A program made the translations under genes and the position numbers. Source: Bacillus pumilus (lineage in GTDB: Bacteria > Bacillota > Bacilli > Bacillales > Bacillaceae). Taken from it: a DNA stretch of 64,000 nt. The DNA is taken from positions 1 to 64,000 of the forward strand of contig MKZN01000008.1 of assembly GCA_001938995.1 (NCBI GenBank), given 5' to 3'. Below, in pieces: positions 18,074 through 28,667 of this stretch. The notes under the pieces were generated by a model. It did not search any database, was not told the DNA's origin, and saw only the letters and a list, made by a program, of their open reading frames with translations. The first letter of the stretch is position 1. The number at the start of each line of letters is the position of its first letter.

Positions 18074-19036
18074 ATGAAGTACCAACGGCTTGTCATGATC
18101 TTTTCGTTCCTTCTACTATTATCCGCCTGCTCGCAGGCACCTTTAAAAGGACATATTGAGAAGGTGGGTTTACTCGTCCCCGATACGATTAATGATCAAG
18201 TTTGGGGAACGAAAGGTTATAAAGGCTTATTAAGTATCCAATCAACATTTGGTGTAGATGTTTATTATAAGGAAGGAATGATTGAAAAGGAAAAAATCGT
18301 CGATGCCATTGAAGAATTTCATAAAAAAGGAGTCAATTTAATGATTGGCCATGGCAGTGAATATAGCGACATTTTTAACTTAATCAGTGAAGACTATCCG
18401 AAAACACAATTTATTACGGTCAATGGAGGCAAGCCTCAGTCTGACAACGTCACAAATGTGACCTTTAAAGGGGAAGCCATGGGCTTTTTTGGGGGAATGA
18501 CATCGGCGCATATGTCGAAAACAAAAAAGATTGGAATTCTTGCTACATATAATTGGCAAAGTGAAGTAGACGGCTTTATCAGAGGGGCAAAACATCAAGA
18601 TCCGCATGTGCAAGTGCTAGCTGAATTTGTCGAGAACTGGGATGATGCTGAAAGAGCAGTTGACCTATATCATAAATTGAAAAAACAAGGCGCAGATGTT
18701 GTGTATCCAGCAGGTGATGGTTATAATATCCCTGTTATCGAACAAATTAAAGCGGACAATTTATCAGCTATTGGGTATGTCACCGATCAATCCAATCTCG
18801 GAAGCCATACGGTCTTAACAAGTACAGTACAGCATGTCGATAAAGCGTATAATATCATTGCGAAGAAATTTAATGAAGGCACGCTCGATGAAAAAAGAGA
18901 GTACTCCTTTGATTTTAAAGAAGGAGTGATCGAAATGGGGAAATTCAGTACAACCATTGATCAGTCCTTTGTGAAAAATATTGAGAATGATATTAAGAAT
19001 TACAAAAAAACGGGCAAACTGCCAAATGAAAAGTGA
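18074..19036 (+). CDS. med: Med, BMP-family surface lipoprotein (positive regulator of comK)
   Basis: This 320-residue protein begins with a lipoprotein signal peptide whose lipobox is LLSAC (Cys about 19). The rest is a BMP/PnrA-type periplasmic-binding fold (GLLVPDTINDQVWGTKGYKG, VYPAGDGYNIPVIEQI). In B. subtilis, Med promotes competence by raising comK expression. The start is the ATG at 18074, about 11 nt after AAAGGGAG; the only other in-frame start, 18044, would put ten non-signal residues first. It is followed 11 nt later by comZ. Confidence 0.88.
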   Translation: MKYQRLVMIFSFLLLLSACSQAPLKGHIEKVGLLVPDTINDQVWGTKGYKGLLSIQSTFGVDVYYKEGMIEKEKIVDAIEEFHKKGVNLMIGHGSEYSDIFNLISEDYPKTQFITVNGGKPQSDNVTNVTFKGEAMGFFGGMTSAHMSKTKKIGILATYNWQSEVDGFIRGAKHQDPHVQVLAEFVENWDDAERAVDLYHKLKKQGADVVYPAGDGYNIPVIEQIKADNLSAIGYVTDQSNLGSHTVLTSTVQHVDKAYNIIAKKFNEGTLDEKREYSFDFKEGVIEMGKFSTTIDQSFVKNIENDIKNYKKTGKLPNEK

Positions 19037-19047
19037 GGAAGTTGAAC

Positions 19048-19239
19048 ATGCAACATGAAAAATCAATGGAGTTTTTACAAATTGCGATGAAATATTTCCC
19101 CCAAGCAAAAGAAGAATTAGAGAAAGCAGGAATTCAGCTCGACCCAGAAGCTCTTCAGCCGCTTCTATCCTTGTTTACATCTGTCATGCAAGAGGCATAC
19201 GATCTTGGAAAAGCAGATGCAGAAAAAGCCACGAAATAG
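19048..19239 (+). CDS. comZ: ComZ, negative regulator of late competence operon comG
   Basis: The 63-residue protein is mostly helical (MEFLQIAMKYFPQAKEELEKAG) and matches the size and N-terminus of B. subtilis ComZ. ComZ represses the comG operon; DNA binding through a leucine-rich helix has been proposed. ATG 19048 has GAGGAAG 7 nt upstream. It lies right behind med and shares its transcript, pairing an activator and a repressor of competence. A terminator overlaps its stop. Confidence 0.85.
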   Translation: MQHEKSMEFLQIAMKYFPQAKEELEKAGIQLDPEALQPLLSLFTSVMQEAYDLGKADAEKATK

Positions 19240-19251
19240 TGGCTTTTTTTT
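19223..19251 (+). terminator. bidirectional terminator between comZ and yjzB
   Basis: The stem AAAAAGCCAC / GTGGCTTTTTTT has T runs on both strands. Confidence 0.85.
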
Positions 19252-19474
19252 ATAATAACTTTTTCTTAAAGGCACTGATCATAGGTGCAACATCTTTCAA
19301 AACAGGCTTCAATTCGTCTAATGAATTCATAATGTTTCCAATTTGATTCATGACATGCATATAGTCGATGGAGTCATCAGTTGAGGGTGTTTCTGTAAGT
19401 TCCTCCTTTGTTTCTGTCACCTTCTCTGCTGGCTGTCCAAACATCATTGTCGAGAAAATATCCTTTTGTGCCAT
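19250..19474 (-). CDS. yjzB: YjzB-like small hypothetical protein
   Basis: This 74-residue acidic protein is convergent with comZ and lies just upstream of fabHA. The N-terminus MAQKDIFSTMMFGQ is followed by a Glu/Thr-rich linker (about residues 17-35) and a C-terminal helix with regular hydrophobics (MNQIGNIMNSLDELKPVLKDVAPMI). The symbol is assigned by position, since B. subtilis yjzB lies at this spot on the same strand. No function is known to me. Confidence 0.6.
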   Translation of the reverse strand: MAQKDIFSTMMFGQPAEKVTETKEELTETPSTDDSIDYMHVMNQIGNIMNSLDELKPVLKDVAPMISAFKKKLL

Positions 19475-19548
19475 ATCACATATTCCTTTCTACTATTGGT
19501 ATATCATTAATCTATGAAAAAAGTGAGAGGAAAGGTTAGACGTTTGTA

Positions 19549-19593
19549 TTGCCAAAGAGAAAAAAATAAGGTAAAATTAGTACCAGATACTAA
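19549..19593 (+). promoter_or_regulatory. fabHA promoter with FapR operator
   Basis: A -35 TTGCCA (19549-19554), 17-bp spacer and -10 TAAAAT (19572-19577) are followed directly by TTAGTACCAGATACTAA (19577-19593). This differs from the FapR consensus TTAGTACCTRATACTAA at a single base. FapR is the malonyl-CoA-sensing repressor of lipid genes, and binding here would cover the -10 and transcription start. Confidence 0.9.
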
Positions 19594-19643
19594 TATAAGA
19601 TCACAATATCACATGCTCGTATGAGTAAAAGGAGTCTTATTCA

Positions 19644-20582
19644 ATGAATGCTGGAATTATTGGCCTTGGCCGCTATATACCTGAAAAAGTATTAACAAAT
19701 CTTGATTTAGAAAAAATGGTTGAAACTTCTGACGAGTGGATTCGTACTAGAACAGGTATAGAAGAAAGAAGAATTGCATCTGATGATGTCAATACATCTC
19801 ATATGGCGCTTGCTGCTGCAAAAAAAGCACTAGCAGCTGCAGATGTAGCTGCAGAAGATATTGATATGATTCTTGTGGCAACAGTCACGCCAGATCAAGC
19901 ATTTCCGACAGTGGCTTGTATGATTCAAGAACAGCTCGGTGCACATAAAGCATGTGCGATGGATATTAGCGCTGCTTGTGCTGGATTTATGTATGGGCTT
20001 GTTACTGGAAAACAATTTATCGAATCAGGTACGTTCAAGCACGTGCTTGTCGTTGGCGTTGAAAAACTTTCTCGTATTACCGACTGGGATGACCGCAATA
20101 CTGCTGTTCTGTTTGGAGATGGAGCAGGTGCTGCTGTGTTAGGAGAGGTCAGCGAAGGGAAAGGAATTCTCTCATTTGAGCTTGGAGCCGACGGAAGAGG
20201 CGGTAAGCACTTGTACTTAGATGAAAAAGATCATACAATCATGAATGGACGAGAAGTATTTAAATTTGCTGTAAGACAAATGGGCGAGTCAAGCGTAAAC
20301 GTCATTGAAAAAGCTGGACTATCAAAAGAAGACGTTGACTTCTTGATCCCGCACCAGGCAAATATTCGCATTATGGAAGCAGCACGTGAACGTTTAGAGC
20401 TACCAGTTGAAAAAATGTCGAAGACTGTCCATAAATATGGAAACACATCTGCAGCATCCATCCCCATTTCACTATGTGAAGAAATCGAAGCCGGTAAAAT
20501 TCATGACGGTGATGTCATAGTGATGGTTGGTTTTGGTGGCGGATTAACGTGGGGCGCAATCGCTATGCGATGGGGCCGATAA
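19644..20582 (+). CDS. fabHA: beta-ketoacyl-ACP synthase III FabHA
   Basis: This 312-residue condensing enzyme starts fatty-acid synthesis by joining an acyl-CoA primer (branched in Bacillus) with malonyl-ACP. The catalytic triad is visible: Cys112 in ISAACAGF, His in PHQANIRI and Asn in KYGNTSAAS. The C-terminal glycine-rich [10 protein letters not shown] is typical. RBS AAAGGAG precedes ATG 19644. It forms an operon with fabF 21 nt downstream and is under a FapR operator. Confidence 0.95.
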   Translation: MNAGIIGLGRYIPEKVLTNLDLEKMVETSDEWIRTRTGIEERRIASDDVNTSHMALAAAKKALAAADVAAEDIDMILVATVTPDQAFPTVACMIQEQLGAHKACAMDISAACAGFMYGLVTGKQFIESGTFKHVLVVGVEKLSRITDWDDRNTAVLFGDGAGAAVLGEVSEGKGILSFELGADGRGGKHLYLDEKDHTIMNGREVFKFAVRQMGESSVNVIEKAGLSKEDVDFLIPHQANIRIMEAARERLELPVEKMSKTVHKYGNTSAASIPISLCEEIEAGKIHDGDVIVMVGFGGGLTWGAIAMRWGR

Positions 20583-20603
20583 AAGAGAGAGGTGCACAAA
20601 TTA

Positions 20604-21845
20604 ATGGATAAAAAACGAGTAGTTGTTACAGGATTAGGTGCTTTGACACCTCTTGGCAACGATGTAGAGACAACATGGAAAAATGCTTTAGCAGGTGTAT
20701 CAGGTGTTGGACCGATCACACGTGTCGACTCAAGTGAATATACAGCAAAAGTAGCGGCAGAACTAAAGGATTTCAACATTGAAGATTACATGGAGAAAAA
20801 AGAAGCGAGAAAAATGGCACGCTTCACACAATATGCAGTCGTTGCTGCTCAAAAGGCTTTAGAAGATTCACGTCTTGAAATTACAGATGAAATCGCACCG
20901 CGTGTTGGTGTATGGGTTGGTTCTGGTATCGGCGGTCTTGAGACATTCGAAGAGCAGTTTGAAGTGTATTCAAAAAAAGGCGCAAGACGCGTTAGCCCAT
21001 TCTTTGTCCCAATGATGATTCCAGATATGGCAACAGGCCAAATATCGATTGCACTTGGCGCAAAAGGGGTCAACTCTTGTACAGTGACAGCATGTGCAAC
21101 AGGTACAAACTCAATTGGTGATGCATTTAAAGTCATTCAGCGCGGAGATGCGGATGCGATGATCACAGGTGGAACAGAAGCGCCATTAACGAAAATGTCA
21201 TTTGCAGGCTTCTGTGCAAACAAAGCCCTTTCGACAAATCCTGATCCAAATACGGCAAGCCGTCCATTTGATAAAAATCGTGACGGGTTTGTCATGGGTG
21301 AAGGAGCAGGGATTATCGTTCTCGAAGAACTAGAGCATGCGTTAAAACGTGGAGCAACCATCTATGCAGAAATCGTTGGCTACGGTTCAACAGGCGATGC
21401 ATACCACATTACAGCACCAGCTCCAAACGGAGAAGGCGGTGTCCGTGCGATGAAAGAAGCGATTCGAGATGCTGGTATGTCTGTAGAAGAAATTGATTAT
21501 ATCAATGCGCACGGAACGAGCACACCTTACAATGATAAATTTGAAACAATGGCGATTAAAGAAGTGTTTGGTGAGTATGCAAATCAGCTCGCTATCAGTT
21601 CAACGAAATCAATGACAGGTCACTTACTTGGCGCAGCAGGCGGAGTAGAAGCGATTTTCTCTGTTCTAGCGATTCAGAACAGTGTCATTCCGCCAACAAT
21701 TAACCTTGAAACACCTGATGAAGAGTGTGACCTCGATTATGTGGCAAATGAAGCACGTTCAAAAGAAGTACAAGTTGCTTTGAGTAACTCACTTGGTTTT
21801 GGCGGTCATAATGCGACAATTATTTTCAAAAAATACGAAGCGTAA
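20604..21845 (+). CDS. fabF: beta-ketoacyl-ACP synthase II FabF
   Basis: This 413-residue elongating synthase extends acyl-ACP with malonyl-ACP. The nucleophile is Cys164 in [11 protein letters not shown], and the two histidines lie in [12 protein letters not shown] and [16 protein letters not shown] 20604 is preferred over GTG 20592, which falls inside the GAGAGGTG ribosome-binding site; the spacing is 10 nt. It is the last gene of the fabHA-fabF unit and the usual target of cerulenin/platensimycin-type inhibitors. Confidence 0.95.
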   Translation: MDKKRVVVTGLGALTPLGNDVETTWKNALAGVSGVGPITRVDSSEYTAKVAAELKDFNIEDYMEKKEARKMARFTQYAVVAAQKALEDSRLEITDEIAPRVGVWVGSGIGGLETFEEQFEVYSKKGARRVSPFFVPMMIPDMATGQISIALGAKGVNSCTVTACATGTNSIGDAFKVIQRGDADAMITGGTEAPLTKMSFAGFCANKALSTNPDPNTASRPFDKNRDGFVMGEGAGIIVLEELEHALKRGATIYAEIVGYGSTGDAYHITAPAPNGEGGVRAMKEAIRDAGMSVEEIDYINAHGTSTPYNDKFETMAIKEVFGEYANQLAISSTKSMTGHLLGAAGGVEAIFSVLAIQNSVIPPTINLETPDEECDLDYVANEARSKEVQVALSNSLGFGGHNATIIFKKYEA

Positions 21846-21855
21846 TATGTATCAG

Positions 21856-21891
21856 AAGGCGGCGATCGATAAACAGATCGCCGCCTTTTTG
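21856..21891 (+). terminator. terminator after fabF
   Basis: The 12-bp stem AAGGCGGCGATC / GATCGCCGCCTT is followed by a T run. Confidence 0.9.
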
Positions 21892-21920
21892 CATAGGATG
21901 GAAAAGGAGGTGTTATCGGT

Positions 21921-22712
21921 ATGGGTCTCATCAATACGCAATATCTCATCCATCAATCATCATCATTTCAGGAACTAGCGGCACGCTTTGTCCCTTATTT
22001 TAAAGGAGCAGTAGAAAAAGAATGGTCGTCTATTCTCTCCCATTTGCAGCATCACGGAATGGTGAGAACGTGGAATGCTTGTCAGCAAATGATCGACGAG
22101 CTCAAGGAAAAAGAATATTTTCAACTTGTGATGAATGAATACAATAAGTTGCAAAAAGAATGGGAAGGTCCAGACGTCCCTATTTTTATTTTGCCTGTCA
22201 ATGAGGGAAGTAAAGAAATAAGAGAGCAGTTTTTTTACCAATCTGGCATGGCATTTAACGACAAAATTTTTCTTTTTCTCTCTGCGGATACCCCGAAAGA
22301 GCGTGTTGGGACATTACTGACACATGAATACCACCATGTATGTCGTTTACATGTTCTCACGAAAGAAGAAAAAAATTTTACATTCCTTGATACAATCATG
22401 ATGGAAGGGTTGGCTGAATATGCTGTGTATCATAGATATGGAGAAAGTTATACAGCGAAATGGACAACATTATATCATGACGCCCAGCTCGAACAGATGT
22501 ACAAAAAATGGGTATCTAGTCATCTTCAAAAGAAAGTCCAAGACGACGAAAGGCTGATACAGAATCTCTTATACGGCAAAGGGAACTATCCCAAAATGCT
22601 TGGTTATGCCACTGGGTTTTATATGGTAAAACGATATTTCGATGAGCATCAAGCTAGTGAGAAATCGATGATTGCAGAGCCTGCTGAATCTTTTTTACAA
22701 GTAATGAAATAA
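21921..22712 (+). CDS. yjaZ: YjaZ, DUF2268 putative zinc metalloprotease
   Basis: This 263-residue protein has a gluzincin-like motif H135-E-Y-H-H139 within LLTHEYHHV, and downstream EGLAEYAVYHRYG, a likely third-ligand helix. This fits the DUF2268 family of predicted Zn-dependent proteases. No signal peptide or membrane segment is seen, so it is probably cytosolic. The start follows AAAAGGAGG. Substrate unknown. It separates fabF from the app operon, as in B. subtilis. Confidence 0.82.
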   Translation: MGLINTQYLIHQSSSFQELAARFVPYFKGAVEKEWSSILSHLQHHGMVRTWNACQQMIDELKEKEYFQLVMNEYNKLQKEWEGPDVPIFILPVNEGSKEIREQFFYQSGMAFNDKIFLFLSADTPKERVGTLLTHEYHHVCRLHVLTKEEKNFTFLDTIMMEGLAEYAVYHRYGESYTAKWTTLYHDAQLEQMYKKWVSSHLQKKVQDDERLIQNLLYGKGNYPKMLGYATGFYMVKRYFDEHQASEKSMIAEPAESFLQVMK

Positions 22713-22885
22713 AAAAATACAAGAATTCACATAAAAAGAGACATATTACAAATTTACTAAATACTTCTTGATTTCGTCATGATGATGTAATAATATACAA
22801 ATATAAATTTTGATAATTCTTTTTATTCAAAAAAGATGGAATCCTTTAGTCTGATTCTTTTTATCTATCAGAAAGGAGTGAATGA

Positions 22886-23869
22886 ATGAGCACACTACTT
22901 GAGGTGCAAAACTTAAAAACATATTTCTTTCGTAAAAAAGAAGCGATCCCTGCTGTAGATGGTGTCGATTTCACCATCAATAAAGGGGAAACGGTTGCAC
23001 TCGTTGGTGAGTCTGGATCTGGTAAAAGCATCACGTCTTTATCCATCATGGGATTAATCGAAGGGTCTGGTGGAAAATTGATGGATGGCTCCATCAAGCT
23101 TGAAGGGCAAGACCTCGTTACATATAGTGAAAAGGAATTATGCCGCATTCGCGGTAATGAAGTATCCATGATCTTTCAAGAACCCATGACCTCACTCAAC
23201 CCTGTCTTAACCATCGGGGAACAAATAACAGAAATCCTCATCTATCACAAAAAAATGTCAAAAAAAGAAGCCAGTAAAAAAGCCATTGCTCTGCTAAAGC
23301 TTGTTGGATTTTCTCGTCCAGAGCAAATGATGAAAGATTATCCGCACCGTTTATCAGGTGGTATGCGCCAGCGAGTGATGATTGCCATTGCGCTAAGCTG
23401 TGATCCGAAGCTTCTCATTGCAGATGAACCAACGACTGCTCTAGATGTAACCATTCAAGCACAGGTGCTCGCCTTAATGAAAGATTTATGTCAAGAGTTT
23501 GGTACATCCATCCTTCTCATTACACACGATCTAGGTGTTATGTCCGAAGTGGCGGATCGAGTCATTGTGATGTACTGCGGACAGGTTGTTGAAAATGGAA
23601 CGGTCGAGGAATTATTTGAGCAACCGCTTCATCCATACACAGAGGGACTGCTTGATTCGATTCCGGTCATAGATGGGGCCATTCAGCCACTTACGGCGAT
23701 CAAAGGAAATGTCCCTGCGCCAGATCAGCTTCCATCCGGCTGCCGCTTTGCCCCTAGATGTCCAAAAGCCATGGATCGTTGTATAGGAGAATTGCCCAAG
23801 CTGAGAACATTAGAAAACGGCAGAAGCGTCAGGTGTTTCTTATTTGAGGAGGAGGCAAGTCAAACATGA
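22886..23869 (+). CDS. appD: oligopeptide ABC transporter ATP-binding protein AppD
   Basis: This 327-residue ABC ATPase is the first of the pair that energises the App oligopeptide permease. The Walker A is GESGSGKS, the signature LSGGMRQRV, and Walker [13 protein letters not shown]. The C-terminal oligopeptide-ABC extension carries Cys residues ([14 protein letters not shown]), which in this family can bind an Fe-S cluster or form part of the OppD-type domain. RBS AAAGGAG lies 7 nt upstream. It overlaps appF by 4 nt. Confidence 0.92.
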   Translation: MSTLLEVQNLKTYFFRKKEAIPAVDGVDFTINKGETVALVGESGSGKSITSLSIMGLIEGSGGKLMDGSIKLEGQDLVTYSEKELCRIRGNEVSMIFQEPMTSLNPVLTIGEQITEILIYHKKMSKKEASKKAIALLKLVGFSRPEQMMKDYPHRLSGGMRQRVMIAIALSCDPKLLIADEPTTALDVTIQAQVLALMKDLCQEFGTSILLITHDLGVMSEVADRVIVMYCGQVVENGTVEELFEQPLHPYTEGLLDSIPVIDGAIQPLTAIKGNVPAPDQLPSGCRFAPRCPKAMDRCIGELPKLRTLENGRSVRCFLFEEEASQT

Positions 23870-24888
23870 CAATGGCTGAAAGACAACCACAATTAACAGA
23901 CCTGCCTGAAAAAGACATCATACTTGAATTGAGAAACATTCAAAAACACTTTCCGATCAAGGCAGGAATTTTGCAGCAGAAGGTAGGTGCTGTTAAAGCT
24001 GTTGACGGCATAGATCTCAAAATCTATCAAGGTGAAACGTTAGGGATTGTTGGTGAATCAGGCTGCGGGAAATCCACATTAGGACGGACGATGATTCGAC
24101 TATATCAACCAACAGACGGACAAATCCTATTTAAAGGGCAAGATATCTCTCATGTATCTGAATCAAAACTAAGACAATCTACGAGAAAAAACATCCAAAT
24201 GGTTTTTCAAGATCCCTTTGCATCACTCAACCCTAGAAAAACACTTCGAAGCATCATCAAAGAACCCTATAAAACGCATCACTTACATTCTTTAAAAGAA
24301 AGAAATGAAAAAGTAGAACAATTACTGTCCAAAGTTGGTCTTCATCCAAGCTTCGCCAACCGGTATCCACATGAATTTTCAGGTGGTCAAAGGCAGAGAA
24401 TTGGCATCGCTCGTGCACTTGCCATGAATCCTGAAATGATCATTGCAGATGAGCCTGTGTCGGCACTTGATGTATCCATTCAAGCCCAGGTGATTAACCT
24501 CATGGAGGAGCTTCAGGAGGAATTCGACCTGACTTACCTCTTTATCTCTCACGACCTAAGCGTGGTCCGCCATATTAGTGATAGAGTGGGCGTCATGTAC
24601 CTTGGCAAAATGATGGAGCTTGCGGATAAACACAGCTTGTATGATGATCCGCTGCATCCGTATACACAAGCGCTTCTTTCTTCAGTTCCGATCACCCGCA
24701 AAAAAGGGCAAGTGAAAAGAGAACGCATCATTTTGCAAGGTGATTTACCCAGTCCTGCGAATCCGCCAAAAGGCTGTGTGTTTCACACAAGATGCCCCCA
24801 GGCGAAACAGATTTGCAAAGAAAAAGTACCAGAATTTCAGGAATTGAGAACAAATCACTTTGTTGCCTGCCACCTCTACGACGCTTAA
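23866..24888 (+). CDS. appF: oligopeptide ABC transporter ATP-binding protein AppF
   Basis: This 340-residue ABC ATPase partners AppD. Walker A is GESGCGKS, signature [15 protein letters not shown], Walker B MIIADEPVSALD, and the C-terminal extension again has a cysteine cluster (CVFHTRCPQAKQIC). It starts inside the appD stop codon (ATGA). AppF/AppD order and spacing match the B. subtilis app operon (appDFABC). Confidence 0.92.
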   Translation: MTMAERQPQLTDLPEKDIILELRNIQKHFPIKAGILQQKVGAVKAVDGIDLKIYQGETLGIVGESGCGKSTLGRTMIRLYQPTDGQILFKGQDISHVSESKLRQSTRKNIQMVFQDPFASLNPRKTLRSIIKEPYKTHHLHSLKERNEKVEQLLSKVGLHPSFANRYPHEFSGGQRQRIGIARALAMNPEMIIADEPVSALDVSIQAQVINLMEELQEEFDLTYLFISHDLSVVRHISDRVGVMYLGKMMELADKHSLYDDPLHPYTQALLSSVPITRKKGQVKRERIILQGDLPSPANPPKGCVFHTRCPQAKQICKEKVPEFQELRTNHFVACHLYDA

Positions 24889-24970
24889 TCACCCTGTGCG
24901 TTTGCATCATTGAGAGGGGGGATGAAACGGCTCCAATAAAACTTTCTAAAAATAGATAGGGGGAAAAAAG

Positions 24971-26605
24971 ATGACATTCCGAAATAAAAAGGCAATACTG
25001 GTCAGTTTACTGCTGACCTTTACACTGATACTTGCCGCTTGCTCTGGTGGGAATAAAACATCTGGAGACAGTGAAAAGAAATCGACAGGTAAACCAGTAC
25101 AAGGCGGAGATCTTGTGATCGGGTCGATAGCAGAGCCTACGCTATTTAACTCGCTTTATTCCACTGATGTAGCAAGCTCTGATATTGAGGAAAGAATCTA
25201 CAGCTTCTTACTTCAAACAGACGGAAAACTGAACCCGCAGCTATCGCTAGCAGAAGATATTAAAGAATCTGATGACGGCAAGCAGTTTGATGTGACCATT
25301 AGAAAAGGTGTGAAGTTTCATGATGGAGAAGAACTGACTGCTGATGATGTTGTGTTTACATACAGCATTCCGATCAATAAGGACTACAACGGAGAGCGTG
25401 GATCAGGCTTTGAAGTTTTAGAATCTGTCAAAAAGACAGGGGATTACTCTATCGAATTCAAGCTCAATAAAAAAGATCCGTATTTTTATAATGTCACACT
25501 AGGAAGCTATGGCATTTTACCTAAGCATATTTTAGGTGATGTGCCTGTGAAGGATCTTGGTGAAAATGAATTTAACCGCAAGAAGCCAATCGGCTCTGGA
25601 CCATTTAAATTCGCAGAATGGAAAGAAGGGGACTACGTCAAACTAGAAGCTTTTGATGATTATTGGGATGGACGCCCATACCTTGATACCGTCACAATTA
25701 AAACCATTCCTGATCAAAATGCGGCCATCGCACAGTTATCAGCAGGAGATATTGATTTCTTTGCTGTACCAGGAGCCGAGCTACAAACAGCTGAAAAAAT
25801 CAACAACATCAAAATTGAGTCTGATCTAGGATTGAATTATTCATATATTGGATGGAACCAGAAAAATGAGCTCTTCAAGAGTAAAAAAGTCCGTCAAGCC
25901 CTGACGCATGCCATTGATCGTCAAACGATTGTCGACACCGTGTTAGATGGAGATGGAAAAGTAGCCAACATTCCAGAAAGTCCACTATCATGGAACTATC
26001 CAAAAAATGAAAGTGTTCCAGTGTTTGAATTTGATCAAGAAAAAGCGAAGAAGATGTTGAAAGAAGAGGGCTGGAAAGATACAGATGGTGACGGCTATCT
26101 TGATAAAGATGGCAAAAAGTTTTCCTTTGAGCTGAAGACGAATCAAGGAAACAAAGTACGTGAAGATATCGCTGTCGTTGTCCAGCAACAGCTCAAAGAA
26201 ATTGGTGTTGAAGCAAAACCGCAAATTGTAGAATTCAGTGCATTAATTGAGCAGACAACACCGCCAAAATGGGATTACGATGCTTTGTTACTCGGTTGGA
26301 GCCTAGCGACATTCCCTGATCAATACAGCATCTTCCACTCAAGTCAGTCTGAAAAAGGCTTGAATAACATTTGGTATCAAAATAAAGAAGTGGATCAGCT
26401 ACTCGTTGAAGCGAAAACCTTAAGTGATCGAAAGGATTATTCAAAGACATATGAGAAAATTTATGAGCTGATCGCAGAGGACCAGCCGTATACGTTCCTT
26501 TATTATGCGAACTCACATCGTGCGATGCCATCTCACCTCCAAGGCTACTCATACCACCCGAAAGATGAGTATTACAAAATCGAAAAATGGTGGATTGAAC
26601 AGTAG
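24971..26605 (+). CDS. appA: oligopeptide-binding lipoprotein AppA
   Basis: This 544-residue SBP_bac_5 protein captures oligopeptides for the App permease. The N-terminus is a lipoprotein signal (LILAACSGG, Cys about 18), so the mature protein is tethered to the outer membrane face. The family signature region is VTIRKGVKFHDGEELTADDV near residue 115. The frame is uninterrupted from start to stop. In B. subtilis 168 the appA gene is known to be inactivated by a frameshift, so this copy should be functional. Confidence 0.92.
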   Translation: MTFRNKKAILVSLLLTFTLILAACSGGNKTSGDSEKKSTGKPVQGGDLVIGSIAEPTLFNSLYSTDVASSDIEERIYSFLLQTDGKLNPQLSLAEDIKESDDGKQFDVTIRKGVKFHDGEELTADDVVFTYSIPINKDYNGERGSGFEVLESVKKTGDYSIEFKLNKKDPYFYNVTLGSYGILPKHILGDVPVKDLGENEFNRKKPIGSGPFKFAEWKEGDYVKLEAFDDYWDGRPYLDTVTIKTIPDQNAAIAQLSAGDIDFFAVPGAELQTAEKINNIKIESDLGLNYSYIGWNQKNELFKSKKVRQALTHAIDRQTIVDTVLDGDGKVANIPESPLSWNYPKNESVPVFEFDQEKAKKMLKEEGWKDTDGDGYLDKDGKKFSFELKTNQGNKVREDIAVVVQQQLKEIGVEAKPQIVEFSALIEQTTPPKWDYDALLLGWSLATFPDQYSIFHSSQSEKGLNNIWYQNKEVDQLLVEAKTLSDRKDYSKTYEKIYELIAEDQPYTFLYYANSHRAMPSHLQGYSYHPKDEYYKIEKWWIEQ

Positions 26606-26681
26606 GTTGTTGTGAAGAGGGGGAGTTTTCTCCCCTTTTTTCATCACAGTATGGCCATCCGATGAAAAAGGAGTTGTGGAT

Positions 26682-27632
26682 ATGGTTACATATATCATTA
26701 GAAGGACATTGCTTTCTATTCCCATTTTATTCGGGATTACGATTTTGTCCTTTTCCATTATGAAAGCAGCACCAGGTGACCCAATGTCACTCATGATGGA
26801 TCCCACCATTAGCGCCGCAGATCGGGAAGCTTTTATTGATAAGTACGGCTTGAATGATCCTGAACATGTGCAATATTTGAAGTGGCTTGGCAATATGCTT
26901 CAAGGTGACTTTGGCACGTCCATTGTAAAAAAAGGAACACCCGTGGCTGATTTAATCTTTGCCCGGTTGCCAAATACCCTCATCCTCATGATTTTTTCTA
27001 CACTCGTTGCCCTAGTCATTGCCATCCCATTTGGTGTGATTTCAGCAAAACGTCCCTATACAAAACTTGACTATGGCATTACAGTTACATCATTTATCGG
27101 ACTGGCTATCCCGAACTTTTGGTTTGGTCTAATCCTCATTATGATCTTATCTGTGAATCTAGGGTGGTTCCCGACTGGTGGTGTCTCTACCTTAAATGCA
27201 GAATTTAATTTGTTTGATCGGCTCCATCACATTATTTTACCAGCCTTTGTTTTAGCAACGGCTGATATGGCAGGGCTTACGCGTTATACAAGATCAAGTA
27301 TGCTTGATGTGATGAGGCAGGACTACATTCGCACGGCACGAGCGAAAGGTTTTAGAGAAAACAAAGTCATCTTCAAGCATGGTTTAAGAAATGGTTTGAT
27401 GCCTGTCATTACGATCTTTGGACTCATGATTCCATCCTTTATTGGCGGCGCGGTTGTAGTGGAACAAATCTTCACATGGCCAGGTCTTGGGAAGCTGTTT
27501 ATCGACTCTGCCTTTTCAAGAGATTATCCTGTCATCATGGCGATGACCGTTATTTCAGCGGTGCTTGTGGTTGTCGGAAACTTAATAGCGGATATTTTAT
27601 ATGCCATTGTTGATCCGCGTATTGAGTATTAG
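26682..27632 (+). CDS. appB: oligopeptide ABC transporter permease AppB
   Basis: This 316-residue inner-membrane subunit has six predicted helices and the binding-protein-dependent transport signature (DYIRTARAKGFRENKVIFKHGLRNG, EAA loop) that contacts the ATPases. ATG 26682 follows AAAAAGGAG by 8 nt; the in-frame GTG at 26676 is too near it. It lies between appA and appC. Confidence 0.92.
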   Translation: MVTYIIRRTLLSIPILFGITILSFSIMKAAPGDPMSLMMDPTISAADREAFIDKYGLNDPEHVQYLKWLGNMLQGDFGTSIVKKGTPVADLIFARLPNTLILMIFSTLVALVIAIPFGVISAKRPYTKLDYGITVTSFIGLAIPNFWFGLILIMILSVNLGWFPTGGVSTLNAEFNLFDRLHHIILPAFVLATADMAGLTRYTRSSMLDVMRQDYIRTARAKGFRENKVIFKHGLRNGLMPVITIFGLMIPSFIGGAVVVEQIFTWPGLGKLFIDSAFSRDYPVIMAMTVISAVLVVVGNLIADILYAIVDPRIEY

Positions 27633-27650
27633 AAGGGAGCTGGAACACAA

Positions 27651-28565
27651 TTGGCACAACCTAATATGGGAACTCCACCTGTTGATCTCAAATTAAAGGA
27701 AGGCCTTCCGCCAAAACCTGAGACGATGCTACGTCTATTTTGTGAGAAATTCTTTAAAAACAAATTGGCGGTTGCCGGCTCCATCATATTGTTGATGATC
27801 ATTTTTTCTGCCATTTTCGCTCCGGTGATTGCGCCTTACGCACCAGAGCAGCAAGATTTATTAAAACGGCTCCAGCCACCAAGTGCAGAGCATTTTATGG
27901 GAACTGACAAGTTTGGCCGTGATATTTTTTCAAGGGTGCTGTATGGCGCGCGTGTCTCTTTGTTAGTGGGATTTGTTTCAGTGGTCGGAGCCATTACCAT
28001 TGGGACCGTCGTTGGGGCAGTCGCAGGCTACTTTAAAGGATTTGTTGATTCCATTTTAATGAGATTTGTAGATGTCGTGCTGTCTATACCAGACATCTTC
28101 TTATTGATTACGCTTGTGACGATTTTTAAACCAGGCATTGATAAATTGATTTTCATCTTTGCCCTAACTGGCTGGACTACAACTGCTAGGCTGATTCGTA
28201 GTGAATTTTTATCTCTACGCACAAGAGAATTTGTCCTAGCGGCAAGAACCATTGGAACGAAAAATCATGTCATTATCTTTTCGCATATTTTACCGAACTG
28301 TATTGGTCCGATTATCGTGTCAGCCACTTTAAAAGTGGGGTCCGTTATTTTAGCAGAATCCACTTTAAGCTACTTAGGGTTCGGGATTCAGCCACCGACA
28401 GCGAGTTGGGGGAACATGCTTCAAGATGCACAGAATTTCTCGATTATGGTGCAGGCGTGGTGGTATCCGCTTTTCCCAGGATTATTCATCTTGTTGACCG
28501 TGCTATGCTTCAATTTCCTGGGCGATGGACTAAGAGATGCCCTTGACCCTAAAAAACTAAAGTAA
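27651..28565 (+). CDS. appC: oligopeptide ABC transporter permease AppC
   Basis: This 304-residue permease pairs with AppB. The N-terminal region before the first helix is cytoplasmic and carries the OppC_N segment. The EAA loop is [24 protein letters not shown]. The proposed TTG start lies 11 nt after AGAAGGGAG, slightly long; the next in-frame ATG (27666) would be further away. It ends the app operon. Confidence 0.9.
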   Translation: MAQPNMGTPPVDLKLKEGLPPKPETMLRLFCEKFFKNKLAVAGSIILLMIIFSAIFAPVIAPYAPEQQDLLKRLQPPSAEHFMGTDKFGRDIFSRVLYGARVSLLVGFVSVVGAITIGTVVGAVAGYFKGFVDSILMRFVDVVLSIPDIFLLITLVTIFKPGIDKLIFIFALTGWTTTARLIRSEFLSLRTREFVLAARTIGTKNHVIIFSHILPNCIGPIIVSATLKVGSVILAESTLSYLGFGIQPPTASWGNMLQDAQNFSIMVQAWWYPLFPGLFILLTVLCFNFLGDGLRDALDPKKLK

Positions 28566-28667
28566 TTCATCAATCGATCAAACTTGAAGATTTGATAAAG
28601 TTGGAATAATTTCTCTATCCCTTGCCCATACTGTGGACAACAGTTTTTAAAAAGTGAGGGATTGGTT

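Noticed and set aside
22780..22860. CodY-like site before appD (AATTTTGATAATTCT)
   Set aside because: Only about 10 of 15 matches to the consensus, no better than expected in AT-rich DNA.
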